From assembly GCA_002633005.1 (NCBI GenBank), contig NMRA01000008.1:1255974-1319973 (forward strand): DNA of 64,000 bases. The letters run 5' to 3'. This DNA is from Phoronis australis (Eukaryota > Phoronida > Phoronidae). The notes under the pieces were generated by a model, which worked only from the letters and a program-made list of their open reading frames with translations, was not told the DNA's origin and ran no database searches. The translations under genes and the position numbers were made by a program. Every line of letters starts with the position of its first letter. Positions within the stretch are counted from its first letter, which is position 1. Positions 1-11,891 of the stretch are shown here, in pieces.

Positions 1-390
1 TGAAGAGCTTTGTGGTTTAAAAACGTTAACACGCTCACCTGTTCTTGAATTAGTGACAAATAAGCTGTCAACTCCACTCACAGGTAATCCATACATGCAC
101 CTAGTATTCAGAAATTATAGGGCTGGCGATTTGTATGAAACACTTTTAAGTCGCTGATGGTTCTGCAATTCTTGATAGTGGAACTAGAGTCTTATCATGA
201 TGGTGAATGTATGAGACAGTATTTTGTGCAGTTAAATGTTAAACCCAGCTTTAATAGCCATGAAACTGGCAGCATTTAGTGCTTATTTATGCTTCTCTGT
301 ATTGTCACTGCGATATCCTGGTTCTCATAAAGGTGATCAAGTGTCGCATAGTCTCCGGTATTGTCACCTTGCAGTATGCGCTCCTTGCAG

Positions 391-574
391 GTGTGTGGTG
401 TGGACAGGTGACAACAAGGTGTTCTTCTTCAACCCCAGCCAGCGCCTGTCTGTCTGGGAGGTGCCAGAGGACCTGCAGGGGCGCTCAGACGTTGAGAAGC
501 TGCTGCAGGCGCCACCTTCAGCCGAGAAGAAGAAGGCAGAAGAAGAGGCGGCGGACGAGCCTGCCAAGAAGAAG
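391..574 (+). CDS. TCERG1: TCERG1 exon: third WW domain
   Basis: Starts after the acceptor ending ccttgcag and ends before donor gtgagt. One leading base completes a Trp codon from the upstream exon. Encodes CVVWTGD, the FFFNP core and the second Trp of the WW domain, then an acidic/lysine-rich stretch. Ends in phase 0. Confidence 0.93.
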
Positions 575-3500
575 GTGAGTAGTTTTATACACACTGCAGG
601 TATCATGTTATAGTCGTGTGGTGTGATGGTTAGTCTTCTATCAATTTTCTACTTTTTGTAAACAAAATAGCAAGTGGAAAATGAAAACCTTTTTATGCGC
701 CCGCATATTTATGTGTGGACGCATTATGCCGTCATCTCCGTCCGTCCGGCGTCCATCCGGCGTCCGCTGCTCTATCTCCAAAACCCTTTGACATACGTTC
801 ATGAAATTTCGCACATATGTTCCATTCATGAATGGGACGGCATGTGCAAACTTTCGGACTGATCCGACTACCGGTGTGCCCCCTAGTGGCAATTTTAGTT
901 GTTTAAGCTTACCTTTGTATCTTCAAAAGTCCTGAACGGATTTACATGAAATTTGGTATGTAGGCACCTATTAGTGAGGTGACGCTATCCTCCCGTTTTC
1001 AGATGGATTCGACATAATTTGTGCCACCTAGTGGCCATTTTTAGTGTTTTCGAGTCTGTTTTTGTGCGTCCACCCCTCTATCAACCAAACTGCTCAAAGG
1101 ATGATTGTGAAAATTGGCATGTATATGCTTACTATGTAGAGGACGGTTGACGATGATTTTCCGACGATTTCAACTACTGTGGCGCCTCCTAGTTGCAGTT
1201 TTGTTTTTTTGCGCCTATGGCTGTATCTCCTAAACCTTTCGCAGGATCTTTACGAAATTGTGTAAGTATATTTATATGATGTGAACAACGGAAGATGACG
1301 ACTTTTGGACGGATCCGACTACCGGTGTGCCCCCTAATGGCAATTTTAGTTTTTTACACTTACCTTTGTATCTTCAAAAGTCCTGAACGGATTTTCATGA
1401 AATTTGGTATGTAGGCACCTATTAGTGCGATGACGCTATCCTCCCGTTTTCGGATGGATTCGACATAGTTTGTGCCACCTAGTGGCCATTTTTAGTGTTT
1501 TCGAGTCTGTTTTTGTGCATCCACCCCTCTATCAACCAAACTGCTCAAAGGATGATTGTGAAAATTGGCATGTATATGCTTACTATGAAGAGGACGGTTG
1601 ACGCTGAATTTCCCCTGACTTTGATTACTGTGGCGCCTCCTTGTGGCAGTTTTTTTTTGCGCCCATGGCTGTATCTCCCAAACCGTTTGCAGGATCTTTA
1701 CTAAATTTAGCAAGTGTATTTATGTGATGTTGACAACGGACGATGACGACTTAAGGATGATTCTGACTACCGGTATGCCTCTAATGGCAATTTAAGTATT
1801 TTACATTGATCTCTGTATTNTTTTGCAAAGTACAACATACTACGTATATGCCCTCTACTGGCCACTTTATGGTACCAATAAACAACCCTAGAAGGATACC
1901 ATATACGGTGCAATTGTGGGCGCATTTCAACGCTCTGTGTTGCTCTTGTCATGGAAAGTAGTGGAAAATGTTGTTTAATTATGTCATGGTACGTTTTGAC
2001 CACTTATACATTTGTTTGGGCTCAGTTTAAATGTGATCGTGGTGTCCACTTCCCTTCATTACGGGTGACATTGTCTCTGATGTCGTTGTTCATTTGCAGA
2101 CGAAAGCAGAGGAGAAGAAAGAGGACCGTCCGAAGCAGATAGATGCTGGGAAAGAAGCGGCTATGGAGGCTGAGGTGAAGGCAGCCCGCGAGCGAGCCGT
2201 CGTCCCTCTGGAGATTAGGATGAAACAGTTCAGGGACATGTTGGCCGAGAAGGAGGTAGGTTACACTGGTGAAGGCCCAATGTAAGGATGATAGGAGTTA
2301 GTTTGTCTGTCTGGTCTGACAGTGTGACTGAATGATTTATTGAAGTTGTCCCGAGTACTGCATGGGCGAGTCCAAAAGTAGTCAGTTTCAAAGATTTATG
2401 AAATCAGAATGAAGTGATTTATTCAATCTTGAAATAACATATATAAGCTTCATGCAGTATAACCATAGAAGGCATCAGGTGTGCACTTGTCTTATATCAC
2501 GACTCGGTTTTTAGTCATCGCAAATTTGAATCGAAACTTTTGACAATCGCTATATTGCAAAACGGAATGCTCCCTAGGTAATAAATAGTCTTGTACCGTA
2601 AAGTGCCCTTGTTAGGAATTGTGTCCTTTACTTTCAAAAGTGTACAGAATAAATTGTCTCAAGCGGATAACACCTGACGTATGCTGTTTGCAACAATAGG
2701 TAGCAAAAGTACTGCGTTCACATGTCAGTGAAATATGAAAATTATATCCTGGAAACCCTTGGAATATACAGTATCAGTGGGAACCATCACGTGGAATTTG
2801 ATAATCTACATTATTTGTTTCCTGACAGGTGTCAGCCTTCTCCACCTGGGAGAAGGAACTACACAAGATCGTGTTCGACTCTCGCTACTTGCTGCTCACA
2901 TCGAAGGAGCGTAAACAGGTGTTCGAGTCCTACGTGAAGGAGCGCGCCGAAGAGGAGAGAAGGGAGAAGAGGAACAGGCTACGCGAAAAGAAGGACCAGT
3001 TCCGAGCGTTGATGGACGAGGCCAAGCTGAGCAGCAAGTGAGTGTTGCCGCCTGGTGGCTGGGGTGGAATGTTTAGATGCAACTCGGTGCTGTGCTGTGT
3101 TTGCAGTCCTACTGCCTATGTATTGAAATACTTGTTGCAAGACTGTCGACAAATTTGTTTTCGTGTGTTGGATTTCGGTTGTAAGATGTGTTTGTTCGTT
3201 CAAACACCATAGGCCTGTTCCATCAAAAGTCAGGCATGTTATTGCAAACATGTTTTGTTTGTTTTTTCATATGAATGAAATGCAGCTACTAACATCAAGT
3301 TAACTTTTCATCTTCAAACTTAACGACTACCATCACATTTATGAACTGCGTGCAAGTTAAAATTAAAGTCAGGTATGTTGTAGTTAAGACTGAACTTGTA
3401 ATCTTTGGTAAAAGTGGTCCAAGCTCTTCGTTTGCAGCGTATGGCTTGTTCCTCGAGTTCTAGAAGTCTGAGGGGGTATTCTCCAGAATAGTTTAGACAT

Positions 3501-6500
3501 TGCTCACCCGTAATCACCCTCGCAAGTCTCAGGGGTGATAATGGGTGTCACCACGTAGCAAGTGTTACTTCACGCGATTGTCTGTTTGCCCGACAGGTCA
3601 TCCTTCAGCGAGTTCGCCAGCAAGTATGGTAAGGACGAGCGATTCAAGGGAATTGAGAAGATGAGAGAGAGGGAAAACTTGTTCCAGGACCACCTGGTCG
3701 ACCTGCGACACAAGGAGAAGGAAGAAAGGTCCTCACAGAAAGAGAAGGTATGTTAACACTCAGAGGTTTGTGTACGGTCAGTTTGAAGGTCCAGCTGACT
3801 GATGCAGGGTGGTCAGCAGTAACGCATTATCCTGTAAAGGGGACTGATACTTTTTTTCATACGTTAATTCACCCTGAAATTATGACGGTTGTTAAGTTCG
3901 TGAAGTGGATAAGACTGTGTTGTTTTCTTAACGACGGAGTGGATTTTTAAAAAAAATGCATTGCTTTTTTGGTGTCCTCCTGCTTAAATAGTATCAATGA
4001 TCAGTTTTAAATAATTTATAGCAACATATCTGACTGTGTATTACTTTATGTAATGTTTTCGTTCTTCTGTACATTTTAAACAGTGTCATTCTGATATTAC
4101 GTTGATGAATTAACTATTTAATGAGTGTGCCATTCTGTGATGATTGCAAAACACATACGCCGTATATGTAACCCATTACATTTCAGCTGTTCTAAGCCTT
4201 TGTTTTCAGTTCGTGTTGTATTGCATTCAGTCATTGTATTGCCATGTGTCTTAATTGTTAACGATCACTTTAAGATTACGATCTGTGCTCGGTTGAAATG
4301 GCGCGTTTTATGCTGCATTGATAGTTTTTTACAATCGGAACTGCCACTAAATAGATATAACACGAACTTGTTCTGGAGAGTTTATTTTAAAAGTTTGATA
4401 CCAGTTGACGTTGATCTCTCTTAACTTACGATTCTCAAGCCGTGTTTAAATATCCGCGCAGTTGTGAAGTAATTTGTTTCGCGTCTCTTAGTGTGTGAAT
4501 GTCTAGTGTTATAATGTCACTATGCTTAAAAGGATAAATTTGTTTTTGAAAAGATCCAAGCGCTAGCAGGCTGAAGCGATCATGTATTTGTCTTTGTGTA
4601 CAAGCAATGTCGGGTCAGCGAATGGTCGGCATAAGTTGACCGCTCTCTCTTCTGGACACACGCTGTGAGCATCTAACTGCTACTACCCTTTGACCGTGTA
4701 TACTAGAAAACCCTCATGGTATTTTGTGTTTAAAGTTTTCAACTGTTCTAATAAACTGGCAATGTGCCAACAAATTCCAAATCATTTTGGTGTTAGAGGC
4801 TTGTAAATGAAATAACGTTGCTGTGTTACCTCACTTTGGAATTTCTAACTTCAAGTTACCAACATTACATTGCATCTTCCTCAATAGTATTTGGCCAGCT
4901 GAAAATTGTGCCAAAGTGAGACCACCGTGTATCGTTTCTCGAGCTTTATAATTTGTTCTTTTTGATCCAAACCTACAAGCTCGATTTAACTAATTGCTGC
5001 GTCTATGACGACTGCTCGGCGTAATTCGAGATACACACTGGCCATTATTGTTTTTCTGATTCGCTTATCGCTTATTTAATTGATGGACAACAAGATTGCC
5101 AGTACTTTAAGACTTGATGGTATTCGTTTTGTCACAGTGTTCAGTTGGCAAATCTGAGGGTAACATGAACAAAAAGACTGAGTCTGTAAGCAAATTTTAG
5201 TTGGAAGCCTTACCTTGCAAAGATTCGTGTTCGAAACGTTTATGGTATTTCTGTTATGCGCCCAGGCCCTCGCTCACCAGAGTGGACTGGTGAGAGGGTA
5301 ATTTTATGGGTGAGCTGAAAATCCCCCTCCCTGGGTCACCACTAATTCCAGCCCTCATCAGCGATGCCTTAGGTACCTAAAACTAACTGTGAAAGGAATA
5401 TTTTAGTGATTGGAGGGGATTTTTTGTGCCTGATGAGGGAATTTTGCGATTTTTTCTTAGGAGAATGAGACGATAATTTGCGCCAAAGTTAAGGGCCCTA
5501 TCCCTGTGTCTCAGTTTAAGGCCCAATTTGTCTTTCTGAAAGGCTCTTCTTTTTGTTCATGCTACATGCTGGTTTTGATTATTTCGTGGCCGTGAAGCAG
5601 AGCAGGGAACTCTCATTTTGTACTTTTCAGTTGTGCAAAAGTTAACTTTGTGATCTATTGTTTCAAAACATTTTAAAAGAGGCCTGCTTAATCCGCGTTT
5701 TTCTAATGTTATTTCATTGTAATTGTTGTTGAATGTATTGTTCTCTGTGCTGCTTCGTGACTTTCATAACAATTTGTAGTACTGCCACAGTCTAGTGCTG
5801 GTTAAATGCAATGTGAGAAGTCTGATTTAAAATAACTTTACAGAAAAGCAGTTAACTGATTTTACACCGATATCTTGAGAACATGCTGATCAGAGTTTTG
5901 CAGAATAGTAGTCAATTTTACATTCATTGGTGGTAATATAGTGTGCGGACCATGTTTTTGTTTTATCTTGAGCTTTCAGCTAGTCACATGTGTTGATAAT
6001 GAATAATGCCCTTTGTTTTCAGATACAATTTGCTTTGTGACCAAATATAACTATGCAATACATAATTATAAGCTGCTGCAGTTGACAGAATTTTCGATTT
6101 GCCAACATCAGAAGCAAACTTTCAATTGTAGCATGCTGTCGATAAAGAATCTGCACGACACGCTTGATACGATTCTGTAATTTGTGTTGATAAAGATAAT
6201 GTCTTTTGTTGGGTCCTTAATTTCGAGAACCAGTTTTCTCCACTGAGTCAAACTGGTTCTCAAAATGCAGCTCCTCCGTAAGTGACTATTGCCAATTCTT
6301 AACACTGCGCCAATTGATTTTTATTACACTGAGTGTCAAGCTTGTCGGGATTCAGATTTCTAAGTTCATCTTCAGATTGTTGTGCCTCGTTTCTTATTGA
6401 ACTAATTGTGTTGTAGCTTAAAGTGGAGTTTATCCAACTGCTCAAGGAGACGTCGGGCTTGGATCGTAACTCTCGCTGGAGTGAGACTAAAAAGAAGATC

Positions 6501-9500
6501 GACTCCGATCCACGTTACAAGGCTGTAGATAGCAGCTCGCGACGTGAGGACTGGTTCAGAGATTACGTCAAGAACCTGGAAACAGTAAGTGTTCTGGGGC
6601 ACTCGAAGTATTGGTGTCTTTTATAGAAATTATGAGATTGGTGGTGATGGATGATTGAGCAGTGGGGTCACAGAAAAGTCAAATGGCTGGCCCAAGGAAT
6701 ACAATGCACTGTACTGTCAAATCTAATGGTTACACCATTTGTATCTGGTGGCTGGGGACCACAGTCATGTTACAGTTTGCAGAGTACCTATACGTGACTT
6801 TGGTATTATCCATTTGGAGCACGTAGACTGATGCAATGTTTCTTGGACTTGACACTGTTGTGTCTAAAGCCAATGTGCCTATTTTGGGGTAACTGAGTAC
6901 TTCTGGTACCAGGAATTTTTAAGTTGCGAGACCAATATTGCGAGTTTAGATCTCATCTTCTACAACTTAAAGACTAGCCTTGATACAAAGGTCCGGTAAG
7001 TATGCTGCCATGGATGGCTCTTGGTAAAACGAGTGATGACAAGAATTTGTGTCGTGAAAAACAACACCATCGGGTTGGCAGTAGGAATTTGCGGAGTTAA
7101 AATATTGTCCGCATTGTTCTGTTTCTCCGTTGCAGCTGAGTGTGCGGAATGGTGACATGCTTCACAGCGAAATGGCCACTTTCCGGTGGTGTTATATCAT
7201 CAACTGTAATCTCACTGGGGCACAGCTTACAGCGGATCACTAGAATTGATTTCTCACTCGTTGTACCATGTGGTATTTTATCTGCTATTCTTCTCAGACT
7301 TATTTACCGATGAAGTGAATTTAGATACAAATTTTACCGCTTGGACACGGTTGCCACGGCCACCAAACATCACGTGCCGCTGTGTTGCTAACACAAGCCT
7401 GGTGACGGATGTAAAAGTATGTCACCAGCAAAGTGTAGCATAGTTGACAGCTTTATCTGTTGCAAAAAATGACAATTGTCAATAGTCTTGATCCACTGGA
7501 AATGGCTATTTTTCACCCACAGCAATTCCTGGATATTTTGATGTTAAGCCAGTGTAAAACTGGTTGGGTTACTGTGTTCAAGCATTGTCGATGACGATCG
7601 TTTCAATCTACGTCTGCACTTGAAAATGAAATTTATTTTATTTCTGATGACAAATATCTTAGTTTAATTGAACAATAAGAAACAAATATTTGACGTCAAA
7701 CTACTGATTTGTTCGTCAAAATTTATACTTTGTTCTAGTGCATAAGTTTCAGTATTTGGCAGTCCTGTTATCTAGTTTACCCAGAAGTGAACTGTGATGA
7801 AAACATTTGTTCTGGGCGCAGGATTTGTTCCCGGTCATTGGATTCATTCCCCCTCAGTCGTCTGATTCAGTTGATTCAGCCATAGGATTTGGTGAAACCG
7901 TGCATAGTGTTTTTAGTCGGACAGTTGGATTTAGCAGTGCTGCACCAATTTTTTTCGGCGCTGTTGTTGGATTTATGGCACTGACCTTAGTCCTGTTTTT
8001 GCCCCTTTGACCAGCAGTACTCATGTTTAGCTGTTGCTGCTTATTCAACCAATAATACAAGTTGTGGCTTTAGGCAGTAATGAGATAAGAAACGAAACAT
8101 TTCTGGTTTTCCATAATGATGGGGTTGAATCTTGGCATTTTTTCAGTAATACTAAAGCTGTCTTAAAACATCTTTTTTATTTTGAAATTTTGACTTCCAA
8201 AGGAACCTTAAATATTACGTGAAATTTAAACTGTGTTGAAGAAGGGAGAAAATGTTGATTCGTCTGTATATGTGTTTGTTTTGTGCATTGAAGTTGACAT
8301 TTATCTCATGATGTGATGTCCAATGGTCACGGGCTTAGTTGCCCTGAAACAATCGGGCACCTTTACCACCACGACAATATTGAAGGGAATTAATAAGATG
8401 TTAGTATAAAGGTGGCCAAGTCGTTCTGTAATTAGAATTTTGGGAGTGTGAGACTTAATTTCTGCCTGAAGACCGCTTGTCTTGCTTGGGCCCGCTAATG
8501 CTTGAATGGAGCAGTTATCACTTCCCTGGTGCTTGGTGAATAGGTGATGTTTATTGGTTTTGAAACAGCCAGTAATTATATGTTAATTTATGTAGGAGTC
8601 AGATGAAGAGGAAAGGCGAGAACGTGAGAAGAAAGAAAGACAGGAGAAGAGTATCAGGGAGCGGGAGAAGGAAGTGGAGCGCACCCTGTCGTCATCGCTG
8701 CGTGAGCGCGACAAGGAACGCGAACAGCACAAGAAGGACGAGGCCATCCAGCACTTCAACGCCCTCTTGGCCGATCTGGTAGGAACCGCAGTTATCCAAC
8801 TTAATGATGCGTACAGATCTTTGACTAAGTTTCTGCGTGTGAAAGTGTGGAGACAAATCCGTTTCGTTTTAACAAAAATCCGTTTTAATTCCGGCTTAAT
8901 CTCGTCAAAATCGCAAAATTTTGCACCTGGAATTATGCATGTCTGTCGATTTTGGCCAACAGAATTAGTGGGTATGCGCAATGCCATTGAATTTGTCTCT
9001 GATGGAAATTAGTGCACAGTTCGTTTTATACATTTTTAAATGCCTAGTAACACGTGCATTGTTGTATTGCAAACAGGTAGCAGATTCCAACTGCCAAAAT
9101 TTAAACTGCGAAAGTGGCGTAAATTTTATAGCAGATATTTGGGCTTATTTATTTGGTCCTGGACTAAAAATCCGATTTGTTTTACGAGGTTTTGTAGTAA
9201 CGTGAATGAAATGTACTGTATCACGTGGGAGTGGTCGGCATTTATTACTCTTTTGACCGCATGGATGTGTTCTGTATACATTACCCATTACACAACATGA
9301 CTGTCGTTGTTCTTGGCAGGTGCGCAATTCCGAAGTGTCGTGGCGCGATACGCGCAAACAACTAAAGAAGGACTCTCGCTGGGACCTGGCCGACCTGATC
9401 GAGCGAGAAGAGAAGGAGAAACTATTTGACGAGCACATCCTGAGCCTGACCAAGAAGAATAAAGAGATGTTCCACAAGCTACTCGATGAGACAACGGAGG

Positions 9501-11891
9501 TGACGCTCACCTCCACCTGGAAGGAAGTAAAGAAACTGATTAAGGAAGACCCGCGTTATTCCAAGTTCTCTTCCAGTGATAGGGTAAGTATTCCCTTGTT
9601 CTGTTATGTTGTTGCTGCTGCAATCTTTTGGCTGGCTAGATTGTCAGCATTGGCATTGTCAGCGGTTTCATTGTCAATATCTGTTCTTTCTGTTGTCATC
9701 AGTGTTGAAGGTGGTATCATTGTTGTCTTCATTGATGTTATTGTCAGTGATTCTGGCACCATTTTCAATATTGGTGACGTGTTGTTTTGTCAGAGCGCAT
9801 TCATTATTTCATTATTGTTATTATTTTCTGATAGAAAAAACTGAAAAATGTGTATATATTCCCTGTTTGATTTTCTCTACATGTGGATGTTTGGTTTGTA
9901 GAAGCGTGAGCGCGAGTTCGACACGTACATCGAGGAGAAGTATGTCACAGCCAAGTCGGACTTCCGAGAACTACTGAAGGAAACCAAACTGATCACACAC
10001 AAGTTAGTAGTGGTGCAGCTCTGTTAGTGGTGCAGCTCTGTTAGTGGTGCAGCTCTGTTAGTGGTGCAGCTCTGTTAGTGGTGCAGCTCTGTTAGTGGTG
10101 CAGCTCTGTTATTGGTGCAGCTCTGTTAGTGGTGCAGCTCTGTTAGTAGGCAGTGTAAAGAAACAGTTTATTGACTGGACTCTCACCAATCTGCTGTGAT
10201 GCTGAACCTTTAAGTACAATACCTGCTGTAAAAATTTTCCAGTTTTGTACAGTATTAGTTGTTTTGCTCATAAGGTTGGAGCTTGTACCAAGTTTTAGAA
10301 ATAGGCAATGTTGGCCATACCAAGTTGAAGAATTACGTGAATTTTTTCAGCCTGTAGATCAGACATCAGCACTGCCCTCTGATGGGACAGCTTGTTAACA
10401 ACACGAGAGTGGCCTCTGAACAATTTTTCCTCTCTTAATAAGTATCAGAAACATCAGATACATGGCATTACCAAGTAGTAAACAGCTTTAGGTTATTCTC
10501 TATTGTGAAGTGATTCAAGGTTTTCTGCCTCATAAATAACATTTAGTTCACCTTATTTGACTCCAGATGTGTGTGAACATTACCTTGCGAAGTGCCTATC
10601 GGTTGAACATTCAGAACTTTTGTTGCTCAGAATGAAGTAGATCGATATAATCTTAAAATGATGTGGAACCTGATGAAAAGTGTTTGTTTTTAGAAAAAAA
10701 ATCTGTAAGCATGGTCGTTTATTTTCCTGATGATTGAATTTACCACTGATCCCATTATGGTGAGGGAATTTTGTGCTAAGTGGAGAAAAAGACACAGCCC
10801 AAGGTTCATCTGAATTTGAATCTTAGCTTCATAAACTGCTGCTTGTTTACATTGGGGAACGTGTTTAATCTTGTGCCTTGCAGAAGTACGTCTGATAGCC
10901 ATTCATAACTGTGGCAGCCTTCAGCCCATTAGGTTGAATGAATAATTATTAGCTAGTAACCGGCAATCCAAAAGTATAGATAAGATCATCGCCGTACCAA
11001 TCCCCTTTTCTTCATTATTGCAGGTCACTTAAAATGACGGAAGAGTCGGATGTTCATTTGAATGATGTTGAGAAAATCTTGGAGGTAAGGGAAGATCTAC
11101 TATTAAATTGCAACCCGGTACTTGGCCAACTCTCAACTGTCCCGCATATAGTTGTAGAGTATCTTTGACCAAATCGCTAGGAAGATAACTCCGTTAACAA
11201 TCGGCAATCATTTATTTCACTCGTTTCAGCTGGCTGCCATTTTCGTTGCCCATTATTTTTTATGCGCCCACATATATGTGGACGCATTATCTTTGAATTG
11301 CACATTCTGTTGTGATGACGTTATTTTAAAGGCGATCTATTCACAAAATCCTGTTAATGCATGGACAGATGTCTGGGAGCGGGGTGCACAAGCACTCCTC
11401 GCACCAATTAGGGATGACGCGATTATCTGTCAGTTGAATGTTTTTCATAGTTCACAGCGATGTTGATAAGGTTATAAAAATCACTTTCTACTAACTGTTT
11501 GAAGTTGTTGACTACACGCGTAAGTTATTTTTTATTTTTTGCGGACATGCCCTCAGCCCAGACGTTCAGTAGGATTTTACCTTATTTCGATAAAGTCTTT
11601 GGACCAGTTGGATCAGACTGGCACAAGTTTTACTGTAGTTGGCCATCTTCATTTCAAGCTATAAAGAGGCTAACACACAGCCATGATGGCCTGATCAAGT
11701 TTCTTCATGATGCCAGATAATCTATACTGTCTATTGCTTTTCAGAATGACAAAAGGTACCTAGTCCTCGACTGTGTGGAGAACGAACGGAAGAAAATGGT
11801 CATTGCTTACATGGAAGACCTTGACCGAAAGGGTCCCCCACCGCCCCCTACAGCCTCCGAACCTTCTCGTCGAAGTGCAAAGAAAGAGTAA
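391..11891 (+). CDS. TCERG1: TCERG1 (CA150) transcription elongation regulator 1, C-terminal half, 10 exons
   Basis: Nuclear WW/FF-domain protein that links RNA polymerase II elongation with splicing; in vertebrates the WW domains bind splicing factors and the FF domains bind the phosphorylated polymerase CTD (known for the family). Joined exons give 540 residues plus stop in one open frame, all introns GT-AG. Residues 1-28 are the third WW domain (W4, W22, P25). A Lys/Glu-rich linker follows, then six FF domains at roughly 101-153, 168-215, 234-287, 339-391, 395-453 and 456-520, most starting with a xxxFxxLL-type helix and containing the DxRY/DxRW loop. The tail has the run of prolines and a TASEP motif typical of the vertebrate C-terminus. 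The first visible exon begins inside a codon (phase 1), so the N-terminal part, with the first two WW domains, is upstream. Identification is secure. Confidence 0.96.
693..1815. repeat. Interspersed element built of ~150-bp monomers in a ~451-bp higher-order unit
   Basis: In TCERG1 intron 575-2099. It opens with a hairpin-like tatgcgcccgcatatttatgtgtggacgca. Similar blocks recur: ccggtgtgccccctagtggc at 871, the same block at 1322, and a shorter one at 1770, so the period is about 450. Within each period three weaker related monomers carry a variant of the phrase cctagtggcca (near 880, 1022, 1180). The run is interrupted by a single N at 1820. A reverse-oriented copy lies at about 14090-14860 and a solo end fragment at 11262-11291. 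Confidence 0.8.
2100..2255 (+). CDS. TCERG1: TCERG1 exon: charged linker and start of FF1
   Basis: Flanked by acceptor catttgcag and donor gtaggt; 52 codons, phase 0 at both ends. Lys/Glu-rich helix followed by [13 protein letters not shown], the opening helix of the first FF domain. Confidence 0.93.
2256..2828 (+). other. TCERG1 intron
   Basis: Intron of 573 bases with gtaggt donor and cctgacag acceptor. I see no repeat or gene inside it. Confidence 0.85.
2829..3037 (+). CDS. TCERG1: TCERG1 exon: rest of FF1 and start of FF2
   Basis: Acceptor cctgacag, donor gtgagt; ends with two bases of a Lys codon (phase 2). Carries FSTWEKEL, the FDSRYLLL loop and the [10 protein letters not shown] start of FF2. 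Confidence 0.93.
3038..3596 (+). other. TCERG1 intron
   Basis: Phase-2 intron of 559 bases between the two FF2 exons. Nothing else recognised. Confidence 0.85.
3597..3747 (+). CDS. TCERG1: TCERG1 exon: FF2
   Basis: Acceptor cccgacag, donor gtatgt. The first base completes the split Lys codon. Encodes [17 protein letters not shown] and the closing FF2 helix, then a Lys/Glu linker. Confidence 0.93.
3748..6416 (+). other. TCERG1 large intron with a fold-back element
   Basis: Intron of 2.67 kb, AT-rich. Apart from a small fold-back at 6224-6264, I recognise no gene. The stretch at 5260-5350 (gcccaggccctcgctcaccag and following) looks like a degraded element end, unassigned. Confidence 0.75.
6224..6264. 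repeat. Small fold-back element, GAGAACCAG family
   Basis: Inverted arms cgagaaccagtttt and aaactggttctc are separated by a few bases. A longer copy of the same arms occurs at 22214-22313, so this is a dispersed palindromic element, not a chance hairpin. Confidence 0.6.
6417..6584 (+). CDS. TCERG1: TCERG1 exon: FF3
   Basis: Acceptor gtgttgtag, donor gtaagt; 56 codons, phase 0. One complete FF domain: VEFIQLLKE, then [17 protein letters not shown] and [10 protein letters not shown]. Confidence 0.94.
6585..8595 (+). other. TCERG1 intron
   Basis: Intron of 2.0 kb between the FF3 and FF4 exons. No gene or clear repeat is visible; short open frames here look random. Confidence 0.75.
8596..8778 (+). 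CDS. TCERG1: TCERG1 exon: charged coiled linker and start of FF4
   Basis: Acceptor tttatgtag, donor gtagga; 61 codons, phase 0. Very rich in Arg/Glu/Lys heptads (probable single long helix) as in the vertebrate FF3-FF4 linker, ending with HFNALLADL of FF4. Confidence 0.93.
8779..9319 (+). other. TCERG1 intron
   Basis: Intron of 541 bases within FF4. Nothing else recognised. Confidence 0.8.
9320..9583 (+). CDS. TCERG1: TCERG1 exon: FF4 and most of FF5
   Basis: Acceptor tcttggcag, donor gtaagt; 88 codons, phase 0. Contains [10 protein letters not shown] with DSRWDLADL of FF4, MFHKLLDE and [10 protein letters not shown] with DPRYSKF of FF5. The open frame runs on past the donor to 9844, but that extension is intronic low-complexity sequence. 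Confidence 0.94.
9584..9901 (+). other. TCERG1 intron
   Basis: Intron of 318 bases within FF5, with simple GTTGT/ATTGT-rich sequence from about 9605 to 9825. This low complexity explains the long open frame running out of the upstream exon. Confidence 0.8.
9902..10002 (+). CDS. TCERG1: TCERG1 exon: end of FF5 and start of FF6
   Basis: Acceptor ggtttgtag; encodes [12 protein letters not shown] and [10 protein letters not shown]. The donor is a weak GTTAGT and sits at the first base of a 17-bp minisatellite. Phase 2: two bases of a codon are carried to the next exon. Confidence 0.9.
10003..10150. repeat. 17-bp minisatellite starting at a TCERG1 splice donor
   Basis: About eight tandem copies of gttagtggtgcagctct, the first 20 bp long with an extra tag. 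The first GTTAGT is the 5' splice site of the exon ending at 10002, so every unit repeats the donor-like GTTAGT plus a tgcag that resembles an acceptor. The copies are nearly identical (one gttatt variant), which suggests recent expansion. Confidence 0.95.
10151..11023 (+). other. TCERG1 intron, remainder
   Basis: Rest of the intron after the minisatellite, ending at acceptor ttattgcag. No other feature recognised. Confidence 0.8.
11024..11084 (+). CDS. TCERG1: TCERG1 exon: FF6 middle
   Basis: Acceptor ttattgcag, donor gtaagg. Encodes a short segment ending [10 protein letters not shown], matching the conserved DVEKIL of vertebrate TCERG1 FF6. Confidence 0.92.
11262..11291. repeat. Solo hairpin end of the 451-bp repeat family
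   Basis: tatgcgcccacatatatgtg followed by gacgcattat forms a near-perfect hairpin. It matches the left end of the 693-1815 element, without the body of that element. Confidence 0.6.
11745..11891 (+). CDS. TCERG1: TCERG1 terminal exon: end of FF6 and C-terminus
   Basis: Acceptor gcttttcag; encodes [10 protein letters not shown], the last FF helix and a proline-rich tail ([11 protein letters not shown]), then stop TAA at 11889-11891. Closely parallels the vertebrate C-terminus. Confidence 0.95.
   Translation, partial: NDKRYLVLDCVENERKKMVIAYMEDLDRKGPPPPPTASEPSRRSAKKE

Noticed and set aside
8583-8987. 134-codon minus-strand open frame
   Set aside because: It is the antisense shadow of the Arg/Glu-rich TCERG1 exon at 8596-8778.
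9145-9516. 123-codon minus-strand open frame
   Set aside because: Antisense shadow of the TCERG1 exon at 9320-9583.
10003-10150. CRISPR array
   Set aside because: Direct 17-bp tandem repeats without spacers in an animal intron; a minisatellite.
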